From Halobacillus amylolyticus (GTDB lineage: Bacteria > Bacillota > Bacilli > Bacillales > Halobacillaceae): a DNA stretch of 64,000 bases. Positions 1 to 8,471 of the stretch are shown here, one piece after another (positions within the stretch are counted from its first letter, which is position 1; each line of letters begins with the position of its first letter). The notes under the pieces are model-generated. The model saw nothing but the letters and a program-made list of their open reading frames with translations. It was not told where the DNA came from and made no database searches. A program made the position numbers and the translations under genes. The stretch spans positions 3,422,001 through 3,486,000 of the forward strand of contig NZ_CP095075.1 in NCBI RefSeq assembly GCF_022921115.1, written 5' to 3'.

Positions 1-281
1 TGTAAGTCATGGTTTGAGAAGGAGAGGCATTTTGGAGGTTTGTACTCATGGCTACATACCCAAGCCGAAACAATGTCATTTAGAATCACCTGGTCCATTT
101 TTTCCTTAGTATAAACAGAGTGGGTTTTAGTTATGTAACCTCTAATAATAGATACTTGATCAAGAAAATTAAGGCTCTTGCTATCAAAGAACCAATAGAT
201 AATCGCAGCAAATCAATGCGTAAATGAACTCCCAAATAAAACTGAGAGGTCATCTATTAAAATGGATTATCAAATACCCAA
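1..281. other. Left edge, no supported gene
   Basis: A plus-strand frame is open from the first base to a stop near position 114. It could be the tail of a gene that starts outside the window, but the 37 or so residues match nothing I recognise. The rest is AT-rich and lies downstream of the leftward nucleoside hydrolase gene. I see no convincing terminator hairpin. Confidence 0.3.
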
Positions 282-1211
282 TCATTCCGGCAGCATAACC
301 TTACTAAATTCTTCTATAAATGATTCGTAATGAAGTTTGATGGCAATACGCGTTTTTCCTGTTTTACTTGTTGGTCGAATGTCAATATAGGACATCCCCT
401 TTGCTTCTATACCTTCAATCACATTTGCATCATAGTATATGTAATCAACGATGGTAGGATTTTTAATAAGTATGATGGTAAGAAGATCGTGAATAGGCGC
501 ACCTGGAATACCTGGTACAGTTTTTTTATAAAATTCGTAGTAGTACTCAAAGACAGGCGCCATCATGGAGGCATAGATATTCTTCCTGTTTTTGGAAATG
601 GTGTCCACGATATCCGGAGTGATAACGGCAAATTGAGTGACATTTAACGGAGTTATCGTCAGGTTATGTGCAAACTTAAGAACAAAATTAGATGAAGTCG
701 GATCTCCAAAGAAATTTGCTTCCGCCAATGCTGTTACGTTACCTGGAAAAAAGAATGCCCCACCCATTACATAAAAGGAATGAACCATTTTTATTTGATC
801 TGGAAATAGGGCAAATGCAGTTGCTAAAGTAGTCGAACGGCCTGTGTCTACAATGATGATCTCATTTCTATATCTTTCTATGATGAGACGAATGGTGTCA
901 AAAGGATAAATCTGATATTGCATATTACTAGGAGGTTGTATCGGACCGATTCCTTCCTCACCGTGAATTTCCGGGTAAAACGTCACACCCTCCCGTTGAA
1001 TTGGCTGGGAAGCACCAGGAATAATAGGAATATCGTTTCTACCCGCTAATTGCACCAAATAAGCAGCATTGGCTGTAGCCTGGTCTTTAGTCACATTACC
1101 ATAACTGGTGACGATACCAACCAGTTCGATTTCAGGATCCAGCATGGTGTACATAATTGCCAAAGAATCATCAATTCCAGGATCACAAAATAAAAGAATT
1201 TTTTTCTTAAT
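282..1211 (-). CDS. Inosine/uridine-preferring nucleoside hydrolase
   Basis: Predicted to hydrolyse the N-glycosidic bond of nucleosides for purine/pyrimidine salvage in the cytoplasm. The protein has the family's N-terminal calcium-binding motif (CDPGIDD, keeping the DPG Asp and the DD pair), a mid-protein MGGAFF segment and the C-terminal PIHD motif that supplies the last metal-binding Asp. Length is about 310 residues, normal for the family. The start is unusual. An ATG at 1253 gives 323 residues, but an AAAAGGGGGG ribosome site lies inside that extension (1218-1227), and the conserved protein begins 6 bases later at an ATT codon (1211-1209). I give the ATT start with reservation. Transcribed alone, leftward. 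Substrate range cannot be read from sequence. Confidence 0.85.
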   Translation of the reverse strand: MKKKILLFCDPGIDDSLAIMYTMLDPEIELVGIVTSYGNVTKDQATANAAYLVQLAGRNDIPIIPGASQPIQREGVTFYPEIHGEEGIGPIQPPSNMQYQIYPFDTIRLIIERYRNEIIIVDTGRSTTLATAFALFPDQIKMVHSFYVMGGAFFFPGNVTALAEANFFGDPTSSNFVLKFAHNLTITPLNVTQFAVITPDIVDTISKNRKNIYASMMAPVFEYYYEFYKKTVPGIPGAPIHDLLTIILIKNPTIVDYIYYDANVIEGIEAKGMSYIDIRPTSKTGKTRIAIKLHYESFIEEFSKVMLPE

Positions 1212-1333
1212 AGGAAGCCCCCCTTTTCTATTCTGTATATTCCAAGACTCCATGAATCATGCCTGAAACAGGGGGGCAGTGATGAGCAGGGGCGGTTCGA
1301 GATCAATGAAAAAGTCTTAGCCCCCATTAAATT

Positions 1334-1368
1334 AAGAGAGTATGACTTAAAGGTTACACTCTCTTTTT
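1334..1368 (+). terminator. Short hairpin with T tract
   Basis: An 8-bp perfect inverted repeat (AAGAGAGT and ACTCTCTT) with a 16-base loop is followed by a short T-rich run. It resembles a weak factor-independent terminator in the plus direction, although no intact plus-strand gene precedes it. Confidence 0.35.
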
Positions 1369-1459
1369 CTTCAAAATTTAATAGCCCACTATATAATTAG
1401 AATTCTTCAAGGGGAATGTGAAAATTTCTCAACCTTAAATTGCGGATTTTTAAACAAAA

Positions 1460-1481
1460 GGAACGTACGTTCTGATATAAT
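1460..1481 (+). promoter_or_regulatory. LexA (DinR) box with extended -10 promoter
   Basis: GAACGTACGTTC (1461-1472) is a perfect 12-bp palindrome and matches the Gram-positive SOS box GAAC-N4-GTTC exactly. It is directly followed by TGATATAAT (1473-1481), an extended -10 element. A repressor bound here would block RNA polymerase. Transcription would start near 1488, where a large inverted repeat begins. No -35 of note is visible, as is usual for extended -10 promoters. Confidence 0.6.
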
Positions 1482-1487
1482 GGCTTT

Positions 1488-1561
1488 AGAGAAGGAAGGC
1501 ATATTTTTCATTTTGTGATCTCCCCTGAAAAATCAAAATTACTACAGATCCTTCCTTCTCT
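1488..1561 (+). repeat. Nested inverted repeat at a predicted transcript start
   Basis: Outer arms AGAGAAGGAAGG (1488-1499) and CCTTCCTTCTCT (1550-1561) are perfect complements. Inside them ATTTTTCA (1503-1510) pairs with TGAAAAAT (1525-1532). The structure begins where transcription from the SOS-type promoter should start, so an RNA would fold at once. No T run follows, so it is not an ordinary terminator. Confidence 0.5.
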
Positions 1562-1860
1562 CCTTCTACTTAATGTGTTGACTTGATTACACACTGTATA
1601 GATAAAATGAAATTCTGTAATGGGGGTATTTACATAGGTTTATATAGGTACTTGACTATCTTCAAAAAAATCACTAATTAAACGTCATGAGCAGAATTGT
1701 TATATAGGGAGTTATTACTTTACTATAAATGGGGGATGGATTAACCTAATACAGAAGTAAATATCATGATGATACTAAGGTTTTTTTGGAACAAAATTCA
1801 TAAGGTGGAGGGCGAAATATGAAAAATATAACTATATTAGAACAGTTAATGTTCACATAC

Positions 1861-1903
1861 TGCCTGCCACTCAAACAATTAGGTGGCAGGCACTTAAGTT
1901 TTT
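1861..1903 (+). terminator. Strong hairpin between convergent reading frames
   Basis: TGCCTGCCAC (1861-1870) pairs perfectly with GTGGCAGGCA (1883-1892). A T tract (1899-1904) lies a few bases downstream on the plus strand, so it could end plus-strand transcription. In the minus direction, downstream of the C45 gene, no T run follows. Confidence 0.5.
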
Positions 1904-2953
1904 TCAGAATTGTTCACAGGGTCTTCCTTCACTCCAGAAAAGTTCATGATCAGTTAGGTTCATTACAATACTGAAAACGGTATCTATATTTTGACGTCCT
2001 GATTGATGAGGCAAACTGTGACGGCAGATAGAATCAGGGAAATGATCATGGTTAGAAAGAATATGAAATAGATCATTTTTTGTGATGTTTTCACCTTCCA
2101 GTTGTTCTAGTAGGCTATCAATGGTTGTGAGTCGAGTAAAGGAATTCGAAAGCGCATCTTCTAAAATTATTTCTTTCAGGTCTGCCGAGCAAATGTGATT
2201 GGTGTGAGTTACTACTCCTTTTTCAGAATTTATCTTGCCCGTGAATACAGGTGAAACTTCCATCCCTATCGTTTCTTCTGATTTGGAAGCAATCAAGAAA
2301 TGAGCAGCTGATGCCATTTGGTTATGATCAACTTTTGAAATGGCTTCTTTTAATGAATAGGATTCGAGTACTGCTCTCAAACCTAAATGAATTGGTGTTT
2401 TAGGCTCCCAGGCATCTGTTACAAGTGCGTTGAGACAGACACCAATCCCTTCGCTATTACTGCCGATTTTTCCAATGATGCCAGCTTCGGTAATCATTTG
2501 TATGGAGGGGAATCCTTCTTGTTCAATATCGAGTTGAACAAGTGCATCGATTTGGGAACCTTTCCAATCCCAATTCTGAGCTAGCCACGTTTTGGATGTT
2601 TTTGGATTTGTTAACCCAAAGGAAGTGCAACCGTCTGGACCCGTTATTAGTGCAATTTCGCTTCTTGCGTTAATGGCTAAAATATCTTCAAAGCTTACAC
2701 TGGCTCCTTTAGCCAATCCTTCCATTTCCTCAAGGTAATTTGAATTGTATTTCTCAATTGCTTTTAAGTGGAGTAACGCTTTTTCTTTTGAGTCTTTCCA
2801 TGACATATTTGAGTATTGGTGGAACATCTTTTCATATGTCTGTAGTGTGGTATGGACTTTCTCTTTAGCTTTTTCACCATGTTTGAAGCCAATCTCATAG
2901 GATGATCCACTTAATTTTAGAATTTGCTTCCTGTCCTGGAACTTCTCATTCAT
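1904..2953 (-). CDS. C45-family autoproteolytic acyltransferase/hydrolase
   Basis: An Ntn-hydrolase of the isopenicillin-N acyltransferase (peptidase C45) family. These proteins cut themselves to expose a cysteine that then hydrolyses or transfers acyl amides. The expected Gly-Cys cleavage pair is seen in GPDGCTSFG, near residue 109, followed by the family's AQNWDW segment and an EAGIIGKIG stretch. About 350 residues is normal. The start is uncertain: AGGAG at the upstream end serves either TTG 2959 (5-base spacing) or ATG 2953 (11-base spacing); GTG 2965 overlaps the ribosome site. The stop of the M20 amidohydrolase lies a few bases upstream, so the two are almost certainly one transcript and both act on amide-linked compounds. 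Likely an N-acyl amino acid or peptide-amide hydrolase; the substrate is unknown. Confidence 0.85.
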   Translation of the reverse strand: MNEKFQDRKQILKLSGSSYEIGFKHGEKAKEKVHTTLQTYEKMFHQYSNMSWKDSKEKALLHLKAIEKYNSNYLEEMEGLAKGASVSFEDILAINARSEIALITGPDGCTSFGLTNPKTSKTWLAQNWDWKGSQIDALVQLDIEQEGFPSIQMITEAGIIGKIGSNSEGIGVCLNALVTDAWEPKTPIHLGLRAVLESYSLKEAISKVDHNQMASAAHFLIASKSEETIGMEVSPVFTGKINSEKGVVTHTNHICSADLKEIILEDALSNSFTRLTTIDSLLEQLEGENITKNDLFHILSNHDHFPDSICRHSLPHQSGRQNIDTVFSIVMNLTDHELFWSEGRPCEQF

Positions 2954-2970
2954 AAACAAATTCACTCCTA

Positions 2971-4116
2971 TTACGATTTTAGATTATGTGAGTTAGCTAG
3001 GTGGGCTAGGGTTTCTAAAACTGTATTGGTCAAAATTTGCACACCTGGCATTAACATTTGATGATCAAATGACATATTTGGATGATGTAATCCTGGTTTC
3101 AAATCACAACCTAGTCCAAGAACGGATGCTTTGATATGGTTCTTTTTCAATGTGTAAAAGTGAAAGTCTTCGCTGCCAGTTGTGGTTACAGGGTCTACTA
3201 AGTTCTCTTCTCCGAGGACTTTCCTTATCGAATCTGCCATAAATTCCTGTGCTTCTGGATCGACAATGGCCGATGCCATCATGGATTCTAATGATAAATT
3301 AATCGGTACATGATAATAATCCGAGATCGATTTGACAGCATCCTCAACAGATGTAGTTAATTTCTCAATCATGTCATTGGTTTGGGCACGTAAATCAATA
3401 CTGAAGGTTGCATTCCCCGGAATGATGTTCGCACTTTCGCCGCCAGCCTGAAATTTAGTGAACTTTACCGAGTGTGGAATCATAGGATCTGCATGAATAT
3501 GGTTTAACCTCTGAACTAATTCTGCACCGATTTCGATCGCATTCACACCGAGATGGGGGCGTGCTCCGTGTGTGTCCTCTCCTAGAACTTCACCAGTTAT
3601 ATGTCTTGCTGCACCGTGAAACAGTGCAGGTGTTGCCATACCACTTCTAACTTCCTGAATAGGGCGTAGGTGGACCCCATACAAAAAATCAACATCATCA
3701 ACAACGTTTTCTTCAACCATCTTTAGTGCACCCGTACCTTTTTCCTCAGCGGGTTGAAAGATAAAACGAATCGTTCCATTAGGGATGTCTGCCATTTCTT
3801 TAATGGACAAGAGCACTCCAAGCACCATTGTCATGTGGGAGTCGTGGCCGCAAGAATGATTCGCTTGAAACTTTCCATCCACCTCTTGCCAGAGAGCATC
3901 CATGTCTGCGCGAATAGCCACAACTGGTTTTCCCTCTCCGATTTCTCCAATTACCCCTGTACAGTCGACAAAAGTACGGACGTTACAGCCACTTTCAACT
4001 AAAATATTTTTAAGATATTCGGTTGTTTCTGTTTCTTTCCAACTTATTTCAGGATGTGTATGCAGGTGTTCAAAAATTTTCATTATCCTTGATTCTATAT
4101 TCCTTACTTCCACCAT
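2971..4116 (-). CDS. M20-family amidohydrolase (aminoacylase-like)
   Basis: A zinc-dependent M20 amidohydrolase, the group of N-acetyl amino acid deacetylases, hippurate hydrolases and related carboxypeptidases. Metal-site motifs are present in order: ADMDALW, NHSCGHDSHM (Cys-Gly-His-Asp), PAEEKGTGA with the catalytic Glu pair, the HGARPH segment of the lid domain and TTGSEDFHF near the C terminus. Length about 381 is typical. The start is set at ATG 4116, which is 8 bases behind AAAGGAG; the earlier TTG at 4122 is too close to that site. It sits between the C45 hydrolase and an RpiR regulator in the same direction, with a transporter divergent. Together they suggest import and hydrolysis of N-acylated amino acids or small peptides; this is inference. 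Confidence 0.9.
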   Translation of the reverse strand: MVEVRNIESRIMKIFEHLHTHPEISWKETETTEYLKNILVESGCNVRTFVDCTGVIGEIGEGKPVVAIRADMDALWQEVDGKFQANHSCGHDSHMTMVLGVLLSIKEMADIPNGTIRFIFQPAEEKGTGALKMVEENVVDDVDFLYGVHLRPIQEVRSGMATPALFHGAARHITGEVLGEDTHGARPHLGVNAIEIGAELVQRLNHIHADPMIPHSVKFTKFQAGGESANIIPGNATFSIDLRAQTNDMIEKLTTSVEDAVKSISDYYHVPINLSLESMMASAIVDPEAQEFMADSIRKVLGEENLVDPVTTTGSEDFHFYTLKKNHIKASVLGLGCDLKPGLHHPNMSFDHQMLMPGVQILTNTVLETLAHLANSHNLKS

Positions 4117-4139
4117 GATCAATTCTCCTTTACTAATGA

Positions 4140-4976
4140 TTACAATTTAAATGTTTGCTTTAGTCGCTTTTCTTCCATTTTTAGTTTACTTTGCCTGGTT
4201 CGTTCTGGTTCTTGAAGTGATATGCCTGAAACAAGCGCATTCATAAACGAAAACACAATCGGTGCTGTTTCTGAATGGTTTCCTTTTGAAAAATAAACAG
4301 GAAACAAAATGTCAGCATAATTAGAAATAGGTGCAATTCCAGAATCGGTAATACCGATAATCACCCAGCCTCGCCGTTTAGCTTCTTCAGCTAGCATTAA
4401 GGTTTCAGTCGAATAAGCGTGAAAAGAGAAAACAATAAATACATGTTTTTGAGATCCGAATTCAAGATGTGCATCTAAATCAGGACGATATAATTTGGCA
4501 TTAGTACCTATTGATTGAAGGGCATATGTTAGCCAGTGAGCCATCGAAAAATTATAACGCAGGCCCGAAATAAGTACATGTTCTGCGTTTGTTAAATACG
4601 TAACAGCCTCATTAAACTGATCTTCTCCTATATTTTTAGAAGTTGATTGGATGTTAACTTGATCATGCAACATGACTTGTTCATGAAAGGGACGCTCTTT
4701 ATCATCTTCATTAGACAACGAATATTCTTCAAAGTTTCGTTTCTGGTTAAATACATACTCACGTACTTCTTTTTGAAGTTGACTGTACCCCTCATATCCC
4801 AAAGTAAGACAAAAACGGGTGATCATTGATTCACTAACCCCAAGAGACTCTCCAACCTTTTTGGCCGGGTTTGCTGCAAAGGCCGTTGGTTCCTCCAGTA
4901 AAAGGGTAGCTACTTTTTTTAATCCTTTTGATAGATCATCATAGGATCGTTCTACTTTCTTAAATAAATCGTCCAC
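4140..4976 (-). CDS. RpiR-family transcriptional regulator (HTH + SIS)
   Basis: A regulator with an N-terminal RpiR helix-turn-helix (around residues 10-75, with the motif VGESLGVSESMITRFC) and a C-terminal SIS sugar-phosphate-type binding domain (about 125-260). The start is placed at GTG 4976, six bases after AGGAGG. A longer ATG frame from 5054 would put that ribosome site inside the coding sequence. It is the first gene of the leftward group with the M20 and C45 hydrolases and is divergent from the transporter at 5172. It probably controls both units from the shared 195-base gap, which contains no operator I can name. RpiR proteins usually sense phosphorylated sugars, but several sit in amino-sugar or peptide clusters, so the ligand is open. 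Confidence 0.88.
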   Translation of the reverse strand: MDDLFKKVERSYDDLSKGLKKVATLLLEEPTAFAANPAKKVGESLGVSESMITRFCLTLGYEGYSQLQKEVREYVFNQKRNFEEYSLSNEDDKERPFHEQVMLHDQVNIQSTSKNIGEDQFNEAVTYLTNAEHVLISGLRYNFSMAHWLTYALQSIGTNAKLYRPDLDAHLEFGSQKHVFIVFSFHAYSTETLMLAEEAKRRGWVIIGITDSGIAPISNYADILFPVYFSKGNHSETAPIVFSFMNALVSGISLQEPERTRQSKLKMEEKRLKQTFKL

Positions 4977-5171
4977 AAGCGTCCTCCTAATAAATAAAGG
5001 ATAAATTTCAAAAATATATTGATTTAAAAGAAATACTTCATTATAATCTATCATAACTTGACAATTTTCACAATATTTTTACTTTTGTGAAGAGGATGTT
5101 GTTAAAGGAATAATGCTGAGGGGAGGATAATCGAGGAAAAACAGATTTTATATAAGGGAGGAGCTTGCTAC

Positions 5172-6617
5172 ATGGCTATTGAGAATAATACTTCTGAAAT
5201 GCAAAACAATGAACTTCCTAAAAAAGGAAGGAAGAAATTTGCGATGCCAGATGCCTATATCATTATGTTGCTAATCATGCTTTTGGCAGCGCTTGCAACA
5301 TATATCTTGCCTTCTGGCGTATTTGATCGAGTGGAACAGGGAGACATTACGGTTGTGGTTCCAGACAGCTTTCATACTGTTGATGGGAATCCCACGGGAG
5401 TCATGGATTTCTTTTTATCCATCCAAAATGGGTTGGTCGAAACAGCTGGTATCATTTTTTTAGTTTTAATTATAGGTGGAACATTTGCAGTGATAGAATC
5501 GACTGGGGCGATCAATGCTTCCATTATGAAGGCAGTCAATAAGACAAAGAACCGCGAACATCTACTCGTCATTTTTGTTGGGATTTTGCTTGCCATTGGG
5601 GGACTCACAGGGGCAATTTCGAATGCTGTTATAGCCTTTATTCCAATAGGGATCGTACTAGCAAAGGCGTTAGATTTAGATGCTATCGCAGGCGTTGCAA
5701 TCATTAAATTAACAGCATATGTCGGATTTAATACGTCATTCATGAGTCCTTTTACAGTACTAATTGCACAGGACATTGCAGGACTTCCTTTATATTCAGG
5801 AATTATGTTCAGATCGATTATGACAGTGGTTATATTTGCTGTTACGATCGCTTATATTCTTTGGTATGTAAAAAGAGTAAAAAATGACCCATCGAAAAGT
5901 CTTATGGGGGCAAATCGGTTTCCAAAAGGCGAAGAGAACGTCGGTAAAGATGTCCAACTGGATTTTACCGGAAAGCATAAACTTATTCTGTCGTTCGTGG
6001 TCTTAGCCATTGTATTCTACATTGTAGGAGCACTTCAATTTGGCTGGTCACTTAACCACATGGCCGCCATTTTCCTGATTATAACGGTCGGAACCGGTAT
6101 TATTGCCAAAATGTCACCAAATTTTGTTGTCAAAGAATTTATGGGCGGGGCAAAAAATTTAGTTTACGGGGCATTAATCATTGGGTTAGCCAGGGCAATC
6201 GTACTGGTTATGCAGAATGGGATGATTCTGGATACAATTGTCCATTGGCTAGCAGTAGCGATGGAACCCTTCTCCTCGGTTTTTGGCGCTATTGCCATGT
6301 TTATTGGAAATTCCCTTTTCGCGTTACTTGTATCCTCGGGTAGTGGGAATGCGGTTGTTATGATGCCAATCTTGACGCCATTAGCTGACTTGATGGAAGT
6401 ACCTAGACAGGTTGCGGTTACAGCCTATCAGTTGTCTGATGGATTTATGAATAGTATTACACCTGCTTCTGGTGTGTTGTTAGCTTGTCTTGCTATTGGT
6501 GGGGTTCCATGGACGAAATGGGTTAGGTTCATGATGCCATTAATCGCTATGTGGTATGTATTATCTATGGTATTTCTGGCGATTGGTGTAATGATCGGTT
6601 GGGGGCCGAATTACTGA
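5172..6617 (+). CDS. YfcC-family membrane transporter
   Basis: A polytopic membrane protein of about 481 residues in the YfcC/ArcD-like group of the ion-transporter superfamily, with roughly 11-12 hydrophobic segments. Family-like stretches are the N-terminal PDAYIIMLLIM, the ILPSGVFDR loop, the GLTGAISNAV hairpin region and the late SGSGNAVVMMP re-entrant motif. Members are thought to be amino-acid, peptide or carboxylate carriers, few of them tested. GGGAGGAG gives a clear ATG start. It is divergent from the RpiR regulator, and the neighbouring C45 and M20 hydrolases suggest it imports their substrate. A perfect terminator follows at 6685. A decayed copy of its 3' end lies at 13511-13578, so a paralogue once stood there. 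Confidence 0.88.
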   Translation: MAIENNTSEMQNNELPKKGRKKFAMPDAYIIMLLIMLLAALATYILPSGVFDRVEQGDITVVVPDSFHTVDGNPTGVMDFFLSIQNGLVETAGIIFLVLIIGGTFAVIESTGAINASIMKAVNKTKNREHLLVIFVGILLAIGGLTGAISNAVIAFIPIGIVLAKALDLDAIAGVAIIKLTAYVGFNTSFMSPFTVLIAQDIAGLPLYSGIMFRSIMTVVIFAVTIAYILWYVKRVKNDPSKSLMGANRFPKGEENVGKDVQLDFTGKHKLILSFVVLAIVFYIVGALQFGWSLNHMAAIFLIITVGTGIIAKMSPNFVVKEFMGGAKNLVYGALIIGLARAIVLVMQNGMILDTIVHWLAVAMEPFSSVFGAIAMFIGNSLFALLVSSGSGNAVVMMPILTPLADLMEVPRQVAVTAYQLSDGFMNSITPASGVLLACLAIGGVPWTKWVRFMMPLIAMWYVLSMVFLAIGVMIGWGPNY

Positions 6618-6684
6618 TTGGATTGACTCTGGTGTCTATACCTAAACAGCCAGGATGAATTGTGTTCTAACTTGAGTAAGTAAT

Positions 6685-6732
6685 AAAAGGATCCGATAAC
6701 TCAGGGATAAATCCCTGTTATCGGATCCTTTT
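6685..6732 (+). terminator. Terminator of the YfcC-type gene
   Basis: A long near-perfect hairpin. AAAAGGATCCGATAAC pairs with GTTATCGGATCCTTTT, and an inner CAGGGAT/ATCCCTG stem extends it with one unpaired base. The self-complementary A/T ends make it work in either direction. Confidence 0.9.
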
Positions 6733-6860
6733 GAAATCTTTAATATTCTCCCTTATACATACTAGGGTATAGCATCGGTGTTCCCGACAGAAAATTAAAG
6801 GGATGTCAGTGTTTTATATACTTATTTTTTAAAATAAATTAAGAAGTTTTCTGAAAACTA

Positions 6861-6889
6861 TTGTAATTATTCAAGCAGTCGAATACAAT
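6861..6889 (+). promoter_or_regulatory. SigA-type promoter of the TRAP/aldolase operon
   Basis: TTGTAA (6861-6866) and TACAAT (6884-6889) are separated by exactly 17 bases. Transcription would begin near 6896, inside the palindromic operator that follows. The rest of the 315-base gap from 6618 holds only the upstream terminator and AT-rich DNA. Confidence 0.65.
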
Positions 6890-6895
6890 GGACCC

Positions 6896-6908
6896 ATGGT
6901 CAGACCAT
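6896..6908 (+). promoter_or_regulatory. GntR/FadR-type operator
   Basis: ATGGTCAGACCAT is a perfect palindrome around a central A and fits the TGGT-N3-ACCA pattern of FadR-subfamily GntR repressors. It overlaps the predicted transcription start and lies just before the first ribosome site. The likely protein is the GntR regulator encoded sixth in this same operon, which would make it autoregulated. Confidence 0.7.
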
Positions 6909-6932
6909 CATACCTAAAAGGAGGATTTTATT

Positions 6933-7688
6933 ATGTTTGTTAGATTCGAGAGTAATAATAAAGAAAGTTACGGGGTGTTGGAGGGTGAATCCATTAAGGC
7001 TATTAACGGCGATATTTTTGAAAGCGATTACTCGGTTTCGGATGAGACGTATTATGTCAATGAAGTTACTCTATTAGCCCCTTGCCGACCATCAAAAATT
7101 GTTTGTGTAGGTCTGAATTATAAGGATCATGCTGAAGAGGTGAGTCTTCCATTACCAGAACAACCACTATTATTCTTAAAGCCCAATACAACATTAATTG
7201 GTCCAAATGATGTCGTTAAATATCCTAAGCAAAGTGAACAAATAGATTATGAGGGAGAGCTAGCAATAGTTATAGGTGAAAAGGCAAAAGATGTGAAGCC
7301 AACTGAGGCCAATAATTACATTTTAGGTTTTACCTGTGCAAATGACGTAACTGCCAGAGACATTCAATTTGGTGATGGGCAATGGACAAGAGGAAAGTCT
7401 TTCGATACATTCCTTCCACTAGGGCCCGGTATAGTTGAAAATGTTAATCTTGAGGATTCAAATATTCAATTAACAGTAAATGGTGAGGTTAAACAAAAAT
7501 CCAACTTAAATCAACTGATTTTTAAAGTGGATGAGCTAGTTAGTTATATAAGTGAAATCATGACTCTACTACCAGGAGATGTAATTATAACCGGTACCCC
7601 TCATGGTGTAGGCCCAGTAAATTCGGGAGATGTAATGAAAGTCAGCATCGATGGAATCGGCGAACTTGAAAATAAAATACTAGATTAA
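6933..7688 (+). CDS. Fumarylacetoacetate hydrolase family protein
   Basis: A FAH-fold hydrolase/isomerase of 251 residues. It has the short-form layout: a small N-terminal region, then KIVCVGLNYKDHAEE, the metal-binding YEGELAIVIG (E-x-E), ANDVTARDIQ and the TGTPHGVGP loop near the C terminus. Family members cleave or isomerise beta-diketo acids, for example 2-hydroxyhepta-2,4-dienedioate or 2,4-diketo-3-deoxy-sugar acids. It is the first gene of a seven-gene operon with a HpaI-type aldolase, a TRAP transporter and an Ldh-type dehydrogenase. In that company a role in splitting a diketo-deoxy acid sugar to pyruvate or lactate is reasonable. The ATG follows AAAAGGAGGA at good spacing. Confidence 0.88.
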   Translation: MFVRFESNNKESYGVLEGESIKAINGDIFESDYSVSDETYYVNEVTLLAPCRPSKIVCVGLNYKDHAEEVSLPLPEQPLLFLKPNTTLIGPNDVVKYPKQSEQIDYEGELAIVIGEKAKDVKPTEANNYILGFTCANDVTARDIQFGDGQWTRGKSFDTFLPLGPGIVENVNLEDSNIQLTVNGEVKQKSNLNQLIFKVDELVSYISEIMTLLPGDVIITGTPHGVGPVNSGDVMKVSIDGIGELENKILD

Positions 7689-7699
7689 GAGGAGGATAT

Positions 7700-8455
7700 A
7701 TGAATAATTCGGATATTATTCAGTTAGGTACCTGGGTGCAAATAAACAATTCAACGGTTGTTGAGATATTAGGCAATAGTGGATTTGATTTCGCGGTTAT
7801 CGACCTGGAACATGGCAATATTTCTCTTGAGACTCTAGAACATATGATTAGAGCAGCGGAAGTTTCATCGATTAAACCAATTGTCCGCGTTAATGAAAAT
7901 AATGCATCCTTAATAACAAAGGTATTAGATTTAGGCCCAGACGGGATTGTCATCCCAAATATATCAACAAAAGAGGATGCCGTAAGAGCTGTAAACCATT
8001 CTAAATACCCTCCATTAGGAAATAGGGGATCTTGTCCTTGTATTCGAGAAGCCGGGCATATGAACAAGGACTGGAACACCTTTATGAAAGAAAGTAACCA
8101 TAATAAAACAGTCATCGCTTTAGTGGAAGGTAAGGATGGGATAAATAATTTCGAAGAGATCGCTAGTGTAGAGGGGATAGATTTTCTAATGATTGGTCCC
8201 TTTGATCTATCGGTTTCCTTGGGAATACCTGGGGATTTTGAAAATCCTTTAATAGAGAGTAAGTATAACGATTTGATAGCAATAGCAAGAAAGTACGATA
8301 AAGATATTGTCGGAGTCGATTTTTCCACAGGCCTGGAAGAGATAAGAAGAGGGATCGATAAGTGGAAAGAACGAGATATTTCAACAATCATGACAGGTAT
8401 AGATAAGTTAATACTTAGCCAAGTGGCAAAGCAGATCTCTAATCTTAAACATTAA
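7700..8455 (+). CDS. HpcH/HpaI-type class II aldolase
   Basis: A metal-dependent pyruvate aldolase of the HpcH/HpaI (2-dehydro-3-deoxyglucarate aldolase) family, 251 residues. Seen in order are the opening LGTWVQINNS, FAVIDLEHGN (the D-x-E-H-G motif with the catalytic His), PIVRVNE, GPDGIVIPN, a glycine-rich NRGSCPCIREAG segment, ALVEGKDGI with the metal-binding Glu, and MIGPFDLSVSLG with the second metal ligand Asp. It would cleave a 2-keto-3-deoxy acid to pyruvate and an aldehyde. It begins 12 bases after the FAH gene with GAGGAGG before ATG, so the two are translated from one message. The aldehyde partner cannot be deduced. Confidence 0.9.
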   Translation: MNNSDIIQLGTWVQINNSTVVEILGNSGFDFAVIDLEHGNISLETLEHMIRAAEVSSIKPIVRVNENNASLITKVLDLGPDGIVIPNISTKEDAVRAVNHSKYPPLGNRGSCPCIREAGHMNKDWNTFMKESNHNKTVIALVEGKDGINNFEEIASVEGIDFLMIGPFDLSVSLGIPGDFENPLIESKYNDLIAIARKYDKDIVGVDFSTGLEEIRRGIDKWKERDISTIMTGIDKLILSQVAKQISNLKH

Positions 8456-8471
8456 TTGGGGGCAGTGATAA

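Larger units (their letters stand above)
1212..1903. other. 650-bp gap with SOS-type promoter and structured DNA
   Basis: No gene above 60 codons fits here. The stretch holds a LexA-like palindrome with an extended -10 promoter (1460-1481), a nested inverted repeat (1488-1561) and a strong hairpin (1861-1892). A small reading frame starts at ATG 1819 behind a good GGTGGAGGG site (MKNITILEQLMFTYC, 51 codons). It runs through the 1861 hairpin and into the antisense of the next gene, so it is more likely the truncated start of a lost gene than a working one. Confidence 0.45.

Noticed and set aside
330..647. 105-codon plus-strand frame in the nucleoside hydrolase region
   Set aside because: No ribosome site and antisense to a conserved enzyme.
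1861..1892. Insertion-sequence terminal inverted repeat
   Set aside because: No second copy, target duplication or transposase was found; it behaves as a local hairpin.
5372..5776. 134-codon minus-strand frame inside the YfcC-type gene
   Set aside because: Shadow of a strong coding sequence with no ribosome site of its own.
7720..8391. 223-codon minus-strand frame opposite the HpaI aldolase
   Set aside because: Composition is that of an antisense shadow; the plus-strand protein has all family motifs.
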